From NCBI RefSeq assembly GCF_003996965.1, contig NZ_QWDM01000004.1:75527-139526 (forward strand): a stretch of 64,000 nt of DNA, given 5' to 3'. The notes below the pieces were generated by a model that was not told the DNA's origin, did no database searches, and was given only the letters and a program-made list of their open reading frames with translations. Position numbers and translations under genes: made by a program. Each line of letters begins with the position of its first letter. Position 1 is the first letter of the stretch. Source of the DNA: Flavobacterium cupreum (GTDB taxonomy: Bacteria; Bacteroidota; Bacteroidia; Flavobacteriales; Flavobacteriaceae). Shown here piece after piece: positions 9,630 through 19,684 of the stretch.

Positions 9630-11432
9630 TTAGTGGTGTAAAACTTCTTCACCTTCTTTCATCGGTACATTTTGCGGTACAAAATCTACATCGTGATTTG
9701 GGTTACTGTAGTCATACGGCCAACGGTATACGTGAGGAATTTCACCTGGCCAGTTACCGTGAATATGCTCTACAGGAGTTGTCCATTCTAATGTTGTAGA
9801 TTTCCATGGATTCTGAACTGCTTTCTTACCGTAGAAAATACTACTAAAGAAATTGTAAAGGAATACTAATTGGAAAGCACCTCCGACAAGAGCAAATGTT
9901 GTAATTAAAACATTCACATTCTGCAAATCATCAAATAATGGGAAGTTTGTATTTGTATAGTAACGTCTTGGCAAACCAGCTAATCCGATAAAGTGCATTG
10001 GGAAGAAAACTCCATAAGCACAAACTGCTGTTACCCAAAAGTGAATATAACCTAAGTTTTTGTTTAACATTCTTCCGTACATTTTAGGGAACCAGTGGTA
10101 AATACCGGCAAACATTCCGTAAAGTGCAGAGATACCCATTACTAAGTGAAAGTGAGCAATAACGAAGTATGTATCGTGAACGTTAATATCTAAAGTACTA
10201 TCTCCTAAAATGATTCCGGTTAAACCTCCAGTGATGAAAGTAGAAACCATTCCGATAGAAAATAACATTGCAGGGTTGAATTGCAGGTTACCTTTCCATA
10301 AAGTTGTAATCCAGTTAAATGCTTTTACGGCAGACGGAATTGCAATCAATAAAGTTGTAAAGGTAAATACAGATCCTAAGAATGGATTCATACCAGAGAT
10401 AAACATATGGTGACCCCAAACAATTGTAGATAAAAATGCAATTGCAAGAACTGACATAATCATCGCTCTGTATCCGAAAATTGGTTTACGAGAGTTTGTA
10501 GCCATAATTTCAGATACAAGACCCATCGCCGGTAAGATTACGATATAAACCTCAGGGTGGCCTAAGAACCAGAATAAGTGTTCAAACAAAACCGGAGAAC
10601 CTCCCTGGTAATGTAAAACCTCTCCTGCGATATAAATATCAGACAAGAAGAAGGAAGTACCAAAACTTCTATCGAAAATCAATAATAATGCAGCTGATAA
10701 TAAAACCGGGAACGAGATAACACCAATGATAGCTGTTACGAAAAATGTCCAGATTGTTAATGGAAGTCTTGTCATAGACATTCCTTTAGTTCTTAAATTG
10801 ATTACAGTAACAATGTAATTTAAAGATCCCATTAATGAAGATGCGATAAATATAGCCATTGAAACTAACCATAAAGTCATACCTGTTCCTGATCCTGGAA
10901 TTGCTTGTGGCAATGCACTTAAAGGCGGATAAATTGTCCAGCCTGCTGATGCCGGTCCGGCTTCAACAAATAAAGAAGACAACATTATAACAGCAGATAA
11001 GAAAAACAACCAGTATGAAATCATATTCATGAATCCGGAAGCCATATCCCGCGCTCCAATCTGAAGTGGAATAAGTAAGTTACTAAAAGTTCCGCTCAAA
11101 CCGGCTGTCAGTACAAAGAATACCATTATGGTACCGTGAATTGTAACTAAAGCCAGATAAATATCATTAGCCATCACACCGTCCGGTGCAAATTTATCAC
11201 CTAATAAAACATTAAATATTTTAAAAGACTCTTCCGGCCATGCTAACTGCATTCTAAAAAGTAATGACATTACAATACCGATAATCCCCATGATGATACC
11301 AGTAATCAGATACTGCTTAGCAATCATTTTGTGATCAATACTAAATATATATTTGGTAATGAAAGTGTCTTTATGGTGATGTTCGTGCTCGTGATCGTGT
11401 TCGTGTCCGTGATCGTGTGCTTCTGCTGACAT
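9630..11432 (-). CDS. ctaD: Cytochrome c oxidase subunit I
   Basis: Heme-copper oxidase catalytic subunit that reduces O2 and pumps protons. The 600-aa protein shows about twelve membrane segments, the HPEVY motif (Cu-B His and cross-linked Tyr), the Cu-B pair in WGHHMF, and HDTYFVIAHFH with heme ligands. The N-terminus is unusual: residues 6-20 contain nine His alternating with Asp/Glu. Last gene of the act-cox cluster, 31 bp after subunit II. Known for this phylum is a physical ACIII-aa3 supercomplex, which the shared operon fits. Confidence 0.98.
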   Translation of the reverse strand: MSAEAHDHGHEHDHEHEHHHKDTFITKYIFSIDHKMIAKQYLITGIIMGIIGIVMSLLFRMQLAWPEESFKIFNVLLGDKFAPDGVMANDIYLALVTIHGTIMVFFVLTAGLSGTFSNLLIPLQIGARDMASGFMNMISYWLFFLSAVIMLSSLFVEAGPASAGWTIYPPLSALPQAIPGSGTGMTLWLVSMAIFIASSLMGSLNYIVTVINLRTKGMSMTRLPLTIWTFFVTAIIGVISFPVLLSAALLLIFDRSFGTSFFLSDIYIAGEVLHYQGGSPVLFEHLFWFLGHPEVYIVILPAMGLVSEIMATNSRKPIFGYRAMIMSVLAIAFLSTIVWGHHMFISGMNPFLGSVFTFTTLLIAIPSAVKAFNWITTLWKGNLQFNPAMLFSIGMVSTFITGGLTGIILGDSTLDINVHDTYFVIAHFHLVMGISALYGMFAGIYHWFPKMYGRMLNKNLGYIHFWVTAVCAYGVFFPMHFIGLAGLPRRYYTNTNFPLFDDLQNVNVLITTFALVGGAFQLVFLYNFFSSIFYGKKAVQNPWKSTTLEWTTPVEHIHGNWPGEIPHVYRWPYDYSNPNHDVDFVPQNVPMKEGEEVLHH

Positions 11433-11463
11433 ATATGTATACTTTAAATTTTCTTAATAAATA

Positions 11464-12651
11464 TTATTTCATAGCCACTTTAGCTACAACAGCTTTAACA
11501 GTATCAATAACTGCTTTTACTGTGTCTTTAGCTGTACTATCTGTAGTTGGAGCTTTTACTGCTTCAGCAGGTTTTTCAGCAGCGGCAGCAGCTTTAATGT
11601 CCTGAGTTAATGTAGTTTTTTCGCTTAACCATTTTTTATAATCTTCCGGAGAATCAACAACTACTTTCATTTGCATGTTGTAATGAGAAGCTCCACAAAT
11701 TTTATTACATAATAATAGATAATCAAATGTGTAAGGATCTAAAGCTGTTCCTCCTTTAGCAAGCAACTCTACACTTTTTTCAGCTCTTAGCTTGTTGATA
11801 TTTGCCACTTTTTCAATCATAAAAGGCAACTCTCTGTATTCAGCAGTTGTATAAGTTGGAATGAATGCAAATTCAGTAACCATACCCGGAACACAGTTCA
11901 TTTGCGCTCTAAAATGAGGCATGTATGCGGAGTGCAATACGTCTTGAGAACGCATCTTGAAATGTATTTTTTTACCTTTAGGAATATGCAATTCAGAAAC
12001 TACGATATCATCCTGAGCATTAGGATCTGACATGTCAACTCCTAATGTATTAACACCTTCTATTAAACGAACATTCGCTTTTCCAAGAACATTGTCTTTT
12101 CCGGCATATCTTGCTGTCCATTTAAATTGTTGCGCATATAATTCAATTTCAATAACATCTTCATCCTTATCAACAAACATAATATTATTCCATGCATATA
12201 ATCCGTAAAGAATTAAGCAAGCTAAAACAATAGAAGGAATAATACTCCAAATCGCTTCCAATTTGCTGCTGTCGGCAAAGAATAAAGCCTTTCTGTCTTT
12301 ATGTCCTCTGTTTTTAAATGAAAACCAGTATAATAAACCTTGCGTAATAAACTGAACAATAAAAATTAAAACCCAGGTAATATTCATCAAATTATCTACT
12401 AAAAGACCATGCTCGGAAGCAGGAGTATGAAGTGCTAAATGACCCCATTTTAGTAAACCATAAATCGTAAATATATAAATGAAAGCTAAAAAGCCAAACA
12501 TAACATATCCCTGAATATTATTATCATTATCGGATGCAACCTGAGAATCGTCCGAAGAGGATCCTACTTGAGTAAGATCAAATATCCTGGTCAATTGCCA
12601 TAATGCAACTGCTAATAAAACTAAAACTATAATTACCAACAAACTTGTCAT
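11464..12651 (-). CDS. ctaC: Cytochrome c oxidase subunit II
   Basis: Carries the CuA site that receives electrons from cytochrome c or ACIII. In 395 aa there are hydrophobic segments at about 3-20, 48-68, 90-110 and 133-152, then a cupredoxin domain. CuA ligands are visible: H240 (VLHSAYMPHF), C315 and C319 (CNKIC), H323 and M326 (ASHYNM). The residue usually Glu between the two Cys is Lys, but that ligand acts through its backbone carbonyl. The extra N-terminal helix and an Ala/Lys-rich tail (about 353-395) extend it beyond the common size. No heme motif is fused to it. 19 bp after actF. Confidence 0.97.
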   Translation of the reverse strand: MTSLLVIIVLVLLAVALWQLTRIFDLTQVGSSSDDSQVASDNDNNIQGYVMFGFLAFIYIFTIYGLLKWGHLALHTPASEHGLLVDNLMNITWVLIFIVQFITQGLLYWFSFKNRGHKDRKALFFADSSKLEAIWSIIPSIVLACLILYGLYAWNNIMFVDKDEDVIEIELYAQQFKWTARYAGKDNVLGKANVRLIEGVNTLGVDMSDPNAQDDIVVSELHIPKGKKIHFKMRSQDVLHSAYMPHFRAQMNCVPGMVTEFAFIPTYTTAEYRELPFMIEKVANINKLRAEKSVELLAKGGTALDPYTFDYLLLCNKICGASHYNMQMKVVVDSPEDYKKWLSEKTTLTQDIKAAAAAEKPAEAVKAPTTDSTAKDTVKAVIDTVKAVVAKVAMK

Positions 12652-12670
12652 CTGTTTACTTCTTTAAATA

Positions 12671-14065
12671 TTAATAATGAAAATGTTTACTTTCTTCAAT
12701 GAAAGGATTTCTTTTTGCTAATAGAGGAGCTTTAGTCAATGCAGTAAATACCACAAAAATAAACAAACCTAAGAAGAAAAGAATAGATGCAATTTCAGGA
12801 ACTCCAATAAACCATTTATCTCCAACTGTACCAGGCATAATCATATTAAAGAAATCAACGTAGTGACCTAATAAGATAACAATACCAGCCATTACAATAA
12901 CCCAGCTAAGACGTTTGAAGTCTGTATTGATCAATATTAATAATGGAAAAACAAAGTTCATTACTACAGCTCCGAAGAATGGTAAGTTATACAACTCGAT
13001 TCTTGTTATAAAATAAGTAACCTCTTCAGGAATATTAGCATACCAGATCAACATGAACTGAGAGAACCATAAGTACGTCCAGAAAACACTGATACCAAAC
13101 ATAAATTTAGCTAAATCGTGTATGTGGCTTGTATTTACATACTCTAAATATCCTTTTGATTTTAAGTATACTGTTACTAATGCAATAGTAGTAATACCAC
13201 TTACAAAGAATGAAGCGAATACATACCATCCGAATAATGTACTGAACCAGTGCGGATCAATCGACATAATCCAGTCCCAAGACATTATAGACTCAGATAC
13301 AATAAAGAATACTAAGAAACCAGCAGTTAATTTAAAGTTCTTTTTGTAGTTCAAATCATCATTAGCATCATCCTGAGCTAAACAATTTTTTCTTGATTGG
13401 TAACGATATAAATTCCATCCTATTAAAAAGATAGCCGCTCTGATAATCCAGAAATAAAAATTTAAATAACCTGCTTTACCAGCAATAATTTCATCATAAT
13501 TTGCGCTTGCAGGATCTGTAATTCCTTTATCCAGCCATACAAATATGTGATTGAAATGCAGTCCGCAAAGTACTAGTATAATAAAGAAAATGACAGAACC
13601 AACAGGCAAGTAAGCCGTGATTCCCTGCATTACTCTAAACAAAACCGGAGACCATCCTGCCTGGGCAACTTGTTGAATAGCATAAAATGCTAAAGTACCC
13701 ATAGAAAGCAGTAAGAAGAAAATACAGGCAACATATAAAGCAGACCAAGGCTTATTTTGCAATTGGTGCAATACATGTTCCAAATGTTTTTCATGCTCAT
13801 CACCAGCATTTACTTTTTCATGCTCCCCACCTTTGTGCGATTCATGAGAAGCTTCTGCAGCTTCATGGTGACCTGCTTCTTTGTGAGAAGCCTCAGCAGT
13901 AGCTTCATGTGCTGCACCATGAGAACCATGTGCATCTGCAGCTAGTATTTTTTCAACTTCTTGAATATCTTTAGGCGCACTTAAAAAACCATACCCAATT
14001 CCTAATAGGCCAAGAACCATTAGGATGATAGAAAAAGTTTTTAATTTACTTGAAAATGTATACAT
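12671..14065 (-). CDS. actF: ACIII subunit ActF (quinol:cytochrome c oxidoreductase, NrfD-like)
   Basis: Integral membrane subunit of alternative complex III, paralogous to ActC. I take the ATG at 14065 (464 aa, MYTFSSKLK) rather than the in-frame TTG at 14092, which abuts the actE stop. A first hydrophobic segment (about 11-29) is followed by a soluble loop at 44-100 with 13 His, then about nine further membrane segments. The loop is unusually His-rich. Between actE (27 bp) and ctaC (19 bp). Confidence 0.9.
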   Translation of the reverse strand: MYTFSSKLKTFSIILMVLGLLGIGYGFLSAPKDIQEVEKILAADAHGSHGAAHEATAEASHKEAGHHEAAEASHESHKGGEHEKVNAGDEHEKHLEHVLHQLQNKPWSALYVACIFFLLLSMGTLAFYAIQQVAQAGWSPVLFRVMQGITAYLPVGSVIFFIILVLCGLHFNHIFVWLDKGITDPASANYDEIIAGKAGYLNFYFWIIRAAIFLIGWNLYRYQSRKNCLAQDDANDDLNYKKNFKLTAGFLVFFIVSESIMSWDWIMSIDPHWFSTLFGWYVFASFFVSGITTIALVTVYLKSKGYLEYVNTSHIHDLAKFMFGISVFWTYLWFSQFMLIWYANIPEEVTYFITRIELYNLPFFGAVVMNFVFPLLILINTDFKRLSWVIVMAGIVILLGHYVDFFNMIMPGTVGDKWFIGVPEIASILFFLGLFIFVVFTALTKAPLLAKRNPFIEESKHFHY

Positions 14066-14092
14066 ATCTATTACGATCAGTTTGTTCAACAA

Positions 14093-14638
14093 TTATAATT
14101 GGCTTTTTAGTTTTAGAACATAGTCAGCAACTAACCAACGTTCGTGGGCACTTAATTGATTTGCATGTGAACCCATTGCATTTAAACCATAAGTTTCAAC
14201 GTGAAAGATACTTCCTTCAGTGATTACTCTGTCTTTGTAGCTAGGTACTCCAAGAAATTTTTCTCTTTCAACCAATTTACCTTTACCGTTTCCAGTTGCG
14301 CCATGGCAGCTGATACAATAAATTTCGAAAAGTTCTTTACCTTTTCCTGAGTTTCTCTCGATAGAATCCAAAGGTGATTTTAAATTAGCTTTAGCCAATT
14401 CATAACCAGCAGTTGAATTTTCATATTCATAAGGTTCAAAACCTCTGTTGATAGTTCCTTCTACAGGAAGCTGTCCTTCTTTTCCACCTTTAAATATTTT
14501 TGCTTCTGAATAAGTTTCATAACCTACAGACTCATACATATTAGGGAAATACTGATAGTTTGGTGCCGAATTATTGTGGCAAGATGAAACTAAAATAGTT
14601 ATACCAACTAAAAGTGTTATTTTATATATCCTTTTCAT
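14093..14638 (-). CDS. actE: ACIII subunit ActE, monoheme cytochrome c lipoprotein
   Basis: A 181-aa periplasmic lipoprotein: signal ending ILVSSC with lipid Cys at residue 20, one c-type heme site CISCH (C108, C111, H112) and a likely Met ligand in NAMGSH. In ACIII this subunit passes electrons out of the complex, here presumably to the co-transcribed oxidase. 8 bp after actD. Confidence 0.93.
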   Translation of the reverse strand: MKRIYKITLLVGITILVSSCHNNSAPNYQYFPNMYESVGYETYSEAKIFKGGKEGQLPVEGTINRGFEPYEYENSTAGYELAKANLKSPLDSIERNSGKGKELFEIYCISCHGATGNGKGKLVEREKFLGVPSYKDRVITEGSIFHVETYGLNAMGSHANQLSAHERWLVADYVLKLKSQL

Positions 14639-14646
14639 AGCTACAA

Positions 14647-15171
14647 TTAATTCTTTTCAATTACTTTAACTTCAACTGCTCCTGTACCTTCAAAGAAAGA
14701 AACTAGTTCTGCTTCGTTATCGTTTACAGCAACTTCCATTAAAAAATGGTCATCTGTTGTTCTTACATCAGGATTTTCAGCTTCTTTAAATGGCCATAAT
14801 CTACTTCTCATATAAAAAGTGATTACCATTAAGTGGGCAGCAAAAAATACAGTCATCTCAAACATAATAGGCACAAAAGAGGGCATATTCTGAATAAAAC
14901 TAAAACTTGGTTTTCCACCAATATCCTGTGGCCAGTCATGAATCATAATATAACTCATCATTGTTGTTGCAACAGAGATACCAACACATCCGTATAAAAA
15001 AGCACAAATTGCTAATCTTGTTGGTGCTAGTCCCATAGCTTTATCCAATCCGTGAACTGGGAATGGAGTAAAAACTTCTTCAATATGATGATGTGCAGCT
15101 CTGGTTTTCTTTACTGCATCCATCAAAATATCATCGTCATTATAAATGGCGTATATTACTTTATTACTCAT
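14647..15171 (-). CDS. actD: ACIII subunit ActD (DUF3341)
   Basis: A 174-aa protein with two membrane segments (about 51-74 and 95-118) flanked by soluble parts, typical of DUF3341, the ActD subunit of alternative complex III. It carries no cofactor motif. Its start overlaps the end of actC by 8 bp, which suggests coupled translation. Confidence 0.92.
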   Translation of the reverse strand: MSNKVIYAIYNDDDILMDAVKKTRAAHHHIEEVFTPFPVHGLDKAMGLAPTRLAICAFLYGCVGISVATTMMSYIMIHDWPQDIGGKPSFSFIQNMPSFVPIMFEMTVFFAAHLMVITFYMRSRLWPFKEAENPDVRTTDDHFLMEVAVNDNEAELVSFFEGTGAVEVKVIEKN

Positions 15172-16564
15172 GATGTGAATCTTTATTTGCTCTTTCTCTA
15201 ATGTAATTATCTCCTGTTCCTTTCAAAATTGTTTTAACCTCCGCCTGAGCAATTACAGGGAATGTTCTTGAGTACAATAAAAACAATACGAAAAAGAAAC
15301 CAATTGTTCCGATGAAAATTCCAATGTCAACAAATGTTGGTGAAAACATTGTCCATGAAGACGGAAGATAATCTCTATGTAAAGAAGTAACGATAATTAC
15401 GAATCTTTCAAACCACATTCCGATGTTTACTACAATCGAAATAATAAATGAGAACATGATACTTGTTCTTAATTTCTTGAACCACATGAATTGCGGAGAG
15501 AAAACGTTACAAGTCATCATTGACCAATAGGCCCACCAGTAAGGTCCGGTAGCTCTGTTTAAGAATGCATACTGCTCATATTCTACACCTGAATACCAGG
15601 CTACAAATAGCTCAGTTATGTAAGCAACACCCACGATAGAACCTGTAATCATAATTACAATGTTCATTAATTCGATATGCTGAAGTGTAATATAAGCTTC
15701 AAGGTTAGAAACTTTTCTCATGATAATCAACAATGTATTTACCATTGCAAATCCTGAGAATACCGCTCCTGCAACGAAGTAAGGAGGGAAAATTGTAGTA
15801 TGCCATCCAGGAATTACAGAAGTAGCAAAGTCCATCGATACAATCGTGTGTACAGAAAGTACAAGAGGAGTAGCCAAACCAGCCAATACTAATGATACTT
15901 CTTCAAAACGCTGCCAGTCTTTTGCTCTACCGCTCCATCCGAAACTTAGAATAGAATAAACTCTTTTAGTGAAAGGAGTAACCGCTCTGTCACGCAGCAT
16001 TGCAAAATCAGGCAATAAACCAGTCCACCAGAAAACTAATGATACCGAAAGATACGTTGAAATTGCGAACACGTCCCAAAGCAATGGTGAGTTAAAGTTT
16101 ACCCATAAAGATCCAAACTGATTCGGAATAGGTAAAACCCAGTATGCTAACCATGGACGCCCCATGTGAATAATTGGAAACAAACCTGCCTGAACTACTG
16201 AAAAGATAGTCATCGCTTCTGCAGAACGGTTAATGGCCATTCTCCAACGCTGACGGAAAAGTAATAATACCGCAGAAATTAATGTTCCGGCGTGACCAAT
16301 ACCAACCCACCAAACGAAGTTTGTGATATCCCAGGCCCAACCAACTGTTTTATTTAATCCCCATGTTCCAATACCGGTAGATACGGTGTAAATTATACAA
16401 CCTAATCCCCAAAGGAAGGCTGTTAATGCGATTGAAAATACAATCCACCAATGCTTATTTGCAGGACCTTCAACAGGCGCAGCTACATCTACAGTTACAT
16501 CGTGATAAGATTTATCACCTATAACTAAAGGTTTTCTAATGGGTGCTTCGTAGTGAGACGACAT
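15164..16564 (-). CDS. actC: ACIII subunit ActC (NrfD/PsrC family)
   Basis: A 466-aa membrane protein with about ten segments, homologous to NrfD/PsrC quinol-binding subunits. In ACIII it forms the menaquinol oxidation site next to the iron-sulfur part of ActB. The motifs HWWIVFSIAL, WVGIGHAGTLISA and HMGRPWLAYW are typical. 34 bp after actB, overlapping actD by 8 bp. Confidence 0.95.
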   Translation of the reverse strand: MSSHYEAPIRKPLVIGDKSYHDVTVDVAAPVEGPANKHWWIVFSIALTAFLWGLGCIIYTVSTGIGTWGLNKTVGWAWDITNFVWWVGIGHAGTLISAVLLLFRQRWRMAINRSAEAMTIFSVVQAGLFPIIHMGRPWLAYWVLPIPNQFGSLWVNFNSPLLWDVFAISTYLSVSLVFWWTGLLPDFAMLRDRAVTPFTKRVYSILSFGWSGRAKDWQRFEEVSLVLAGLATPLVLSVHTIVSMDFATSVIPGWHTTIFPPYFVAGAVFSGFAMVNTLLIIMRKVSNLEAYITLQHIELMNIVIMITGSIVGVAYITELFVAWYSGVEYEQYAFLNRATGPYWWAYWSMMTCNVFSPQFMWFKKLRTSIMFSFIISIVVNIGMWFERFVIIVTSLHRDYLPSSWTMFSPTFVDIGIFIGTIGFFFVLFLLYSRTFPVIAQAEVKTILKGTGDNYIRERANKDSHHE

Positions 16565-16598
16565 AATCCTTTATATGTTTCTTAATTAATAATTTATT

Positions 16599-19500
16599 CT
16601 AAGTATTTCTAACTTTAACATGGTAAACCACATTAGGTTTTGTTCCAACATGCTCCAATAAATGGTATGATCTTTCATCAGCTGCCAATTTAGCAACTTT
16701 ACTTTCTTTATCATTAACATCTCCAAAGATCATTGCTCCAGAAGAACAAGCGCTTGAACAAGCTGTCTGGAATTCACCATCAACAACCGGACGTCCTTCA
16801 TTTTTCGCTTTCAATTTTGTAGCTTGTGTCATTTGAATACACATAGAACATTTTTCCATAACTCCACGAGAACGAACATTTACGTCTGGGTTTAATACCA
16901 TACGACCTAAATCATCATTCATGTGATAATCGAACTCACTGTTTTTGTTGTACAAGAACCAGTTAAAACGACGTACTTTATACGGACAGTTGTTTGCACA
17001 GTAACGAGTACCAACACATCTGTTGTATGCCATATGATTTTGCCCCTCACGACCATGAGAAGTTGCAGCAACCGGACAAACTGTTTCACAAGGTGCGTGA
17101 TTACAGTGCTGACACATTACTGGCTGGAAAGCAACCTGAGGATTATCTCCTGCTTTTTCCATTTCACTAAAGGTAGACAATGAGCTGGATAAACCTGCAA
17201 TATTCTCTTTTCTTTCATTATCACCTTCAAAAGTGCTTTCAGAAGAATAATATCTGTCAATACGCAACCAGTGCATATCACGGCTTCTTCTTACTTCAGC
17301 TTTTCCTACAACAGGTACATTGTTTTCAGCATGACAGGCAATAACACATGCCCCACATCCTGTACAAGCATTTAAGTCGATTGAAAGGTTAAAGTGATGT
17401 CCTGTAGAACGATCAAATGATTCCCATAAATCTACTGTTGTAGCCTCTACTTCCTGGTGATCCAAAGATACCATTGGTTGTTGATTCCAATGTTCAGCAT
17501 CTTTAGTGTTAAATACCTCAAGAGTAGTTTCCTTAATAATATCTCCTCTACCCATTAAAGTTTTCTGACCCTGAACACAAGCAAACTCGTGCACTCCATT
17601 TGCTTTCACAATAGAAACAGCCTGAACACTATTAAAGTTTTTATATAAAGCGTAAGCATTTAAACCTACCTGCATTTCTTCTTTCAAAGCAGCTTTACGA
17701 CCGTAACCAACAGCTAAACCAACTGTACCAACAGCTTGTCCTGGCTGAACAATTACAGGAACGTTTTCTAACTTAGCGCCATCAGCCAGCGTAATAGTAG
17801 CATAACTACCATTTAAACCACCGTTAGCCACAATTTCATTTGTTAAACCAAGTTTCTTAGCATCTGCATTTGAAACAGTAACATAGTTATCCCATGAAAC
17901 TCTTGTGATTGGATCCGGGAACTCCTGCAACCAAGGGTTGTTTGCCTGTTGTCCGTCACCTAAACCTGTTTTAGTGTATAACACCAATTCGAAATCACCC
18001 GCTGGTTTTGATTTTGAAACTGCATTTGCAGCAGCAGCATAATCAACAGCACCACCAGCCAAAGCAGCTGATCCAACTACAAAAACACCATCATGTAAAA
18101 CTTTATTCCATGAAGAACCAACGGTAATACCAGCAGAATTAGCTTTGATATAATCGTAAAAAGTTCCAGGAATCCCGTTTAATGACAATAAAACGTCTTG
18201 AAATTGTTTTGTATTAAATATAGGACGAATAGTTGGTTGTGTTAAACTATAAGTTCCTTTTGTTATTTCAACATCACCCCAAGCTTCTAAATAATGAGCA
18301 ACAGGAGCAGCAATTGTAGTAACAGATGCAGTTTCATCTTCTTTCAAAGAGAAAGCCACTGATGTTTTTACTTTTTTCAATCCGGCTACAAAAGAAGCAG
18401 AATCTGCCAGTGTATAAACAGGGTTAACACCACTCATGATTAAAGTATGAACACTACCTGCATTCATATCTTTTAATAATTGAGCAACAACCGCATTTGA
18501 ACCTTTTCTAATCTGTCTTGTTCCAACAGTAGTAAAAGCCTCACTAGCTAATGCCTGATTGATAGCCAAAACTAACAACTGAGCATTTTTATCTTCAATT
18601 CCAGATACTAAAACTCCTTTTGAACCAGCAGCTTTTAATTGCTGAGCAGCTTTAACCACTTCTGCTTTAAATTTAGCTTCCAGAGAAACCGGAACAGCAG
18701 CACCTGCAACGATATTATATATTTGAACCAAAGCTTGTTTCTGATCAGCTCCTGTCATAGGAATACGCTTATCAGCAGCAGCTCCGGATAAAGTCATGTT
18801 TGATTCAAACTGAAAATGACGGGACATTTTTCCATTTTGAGGAATACGTCCTTTTGCATATCCTGAATCGTATCCTCCACCTTGCCAGTCTCCTAAGAAA
18901 TCAGCTCCTACGGAAACAATTAAAGAAGCTTTTGAAAAATCATAATCAACTAAAGCTCTCTCACCATACACGGTCTGAAATGCATCTAAGGCCTCTGAAG
19001 AAGATACTGCATCATAAACCACATGCTTAGCATTCGGGTTTTTAGCAATAAATTCACCAATCAGTTTTTCAGTAGAAGGACTTGCTAAAGTATTAGTCAA
19101 CAATACAACCTGTCCACCTTTTGCTTTTGCATCAGCAATACTTGATTTAATTTTCAAATCAACAGCAGACCAGCTACTATTTTTCCCATCCAATTTAGGT
19201 TCTTTCAGACGCATACTGTCATATAACGACAGAATAGACGCATGAATTCTTGCATTGGCTGAAAACTTAGCTCCTGAAATAGTATTGTTTTCAATTTTAA
19301 TTGGACGACCTTCACGAGTTTTCACTAATAGGTTAGCAAAATCAAAACCATCAAAAACAGTAGTTGCATAGTAATCAGCAACACCGGGAATGATTTGTTC
19401 CGGTTGTAACACATAAGGTATAGACTTGTGAACAGGGCCCTCGCAAGCTGCTAGCGTTACGGCTGCAGTACTAAACCCTACGTACTTTAAAAAGTCACGA

Positions 19501-19652
19501 CGTGAAGTTCCAGATGAAGCTAATGCATCTGCGTTTCCTAAAAATTCATCAGTAGGAATCTCTTCAACAAATTCGTTATTTCTAAGCGCCTCAACAATAG
19601 AACTATTTTCTAGTTCCTCAACACTTTTCCAGTATTTTTTGTTTGATGACAT
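16599..19652 (-). CDS. actB: ACIII subunit ActB (molybdopterin-oxidoreductase-like plus Fe-S domain)
   Basis: A 1017-aa fusion. Residues 1-70 hold a Tat signal (SRRDFLK, RR at 51-52) leading to a lipobox-like LAAC. The middle is a catalytic-subunit-like domain related to molybdopterin enzymes; in ACIII it carries no molybdenum cofactor (known for the family). The C-terminal third is a four-cluster ferredoxin domain: CTGCGACVIAC, CQHCNHAPCETVC, CVGTRYCANNC and the CSMC/ACSSAC pair. It relays electrons from quinol to the hemes of ActA/ActE. 32 bp after actA. Confidence 0.95.
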   Translation of the reverse strand: MSSNKKYWKSVEELENSSIVEALRNNEFVEEIPTDEFLGNADALASSGTSRRDFLKYVGFSTAAVTLAACEGPVHKSIPYVLQPEQIIPGVADYYATTVFDGFDFANLLVKTREGRPIKIENNTISGAKFSANARIHASILSLYDSMRLKEPKLDGKNSSWSAVDLKIKSSIADAKAKGGQVVLLTNTLASPSTEKLIGEFIAKNPNAKHVVYDAVSSSEALDAFQTVYGERALVDYDFSKASLIVSVGADFLGDWQGGGYDSGYAKGRIPQNGKMSRHFQFESNMTLSGAAADKRIPMTGADQKQALVQIYNIVAGAAVPVSLEAKFKAEVVKAAQQLKAAGSKGVLVSGIEDKNAQLLVLAINQALASEAFTTVGTRQIRKGSNAVVAQLLKDMNAGSVHTLIMSGVNPVYTLADSASFVAGLKKVKTSVAFSLKEDETASVTTIAAPVAHYLEAWGDVEITKGTYSLTQPTIRPIFNTKQFQDVLLSLNGIPGTFYDYIKANSAGITVGSSWNKVLHDGVFVVGSAALAGGAVDYAAAANAVSKSKPAGDFELVLYTKTGLGDGQQANNPWLQEFPDPITRVSWDNYVTVSNADAKKLGLTNEIVANGGLNGSYATITLADGAKLENVPVIVQPGQAVGTVGLAVGYGRKAALKEEMQVGLNAYALYKNFNSVQAVSIVKANGVHEFACVQGQKTLMGRGDIIKETTLEVFNTKDAEHWNQQPMVSLDHQEVEATTVDLWESFDRSTGHHFNLSIDLNACTGCGACVIACHAENNVPVVGKAEVRRSRDMHWLRIDRYYSSESTFEGDNERKENIAGLSSSLSTFSEMEKAGDNPQVAFQPVMCQHCNHAPCETVCPVAATSHGREGQNHMAYNRCVGTRYCANNCPYKVRRFNWFLYNKNSEFDYHMNDDLGRMVLNPDVNVRSRGVMEKCSMCIQMTQATKLKAKNEGRPVVDGEFQTACSSACSSGAMIFGDVNDKESKVAKLAADERSYHLLEHVGTKPNVVYHVKVRNT

Positions 19653-19684
19653 TGTATATAAATATTAAAATCTTAATAATTCGA

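Noticed and set aside
14066..14092. TTG start for actF giving nine extra residues
   Set aside because: The ATG at 14065 starts the hydrophobic N-terminus expected for the subunit, and the TTG directly abuts the actE stop.
18800..19030. Plus-strand frame inside actB
   Set aside because: A shadow of the actB coding sequence.
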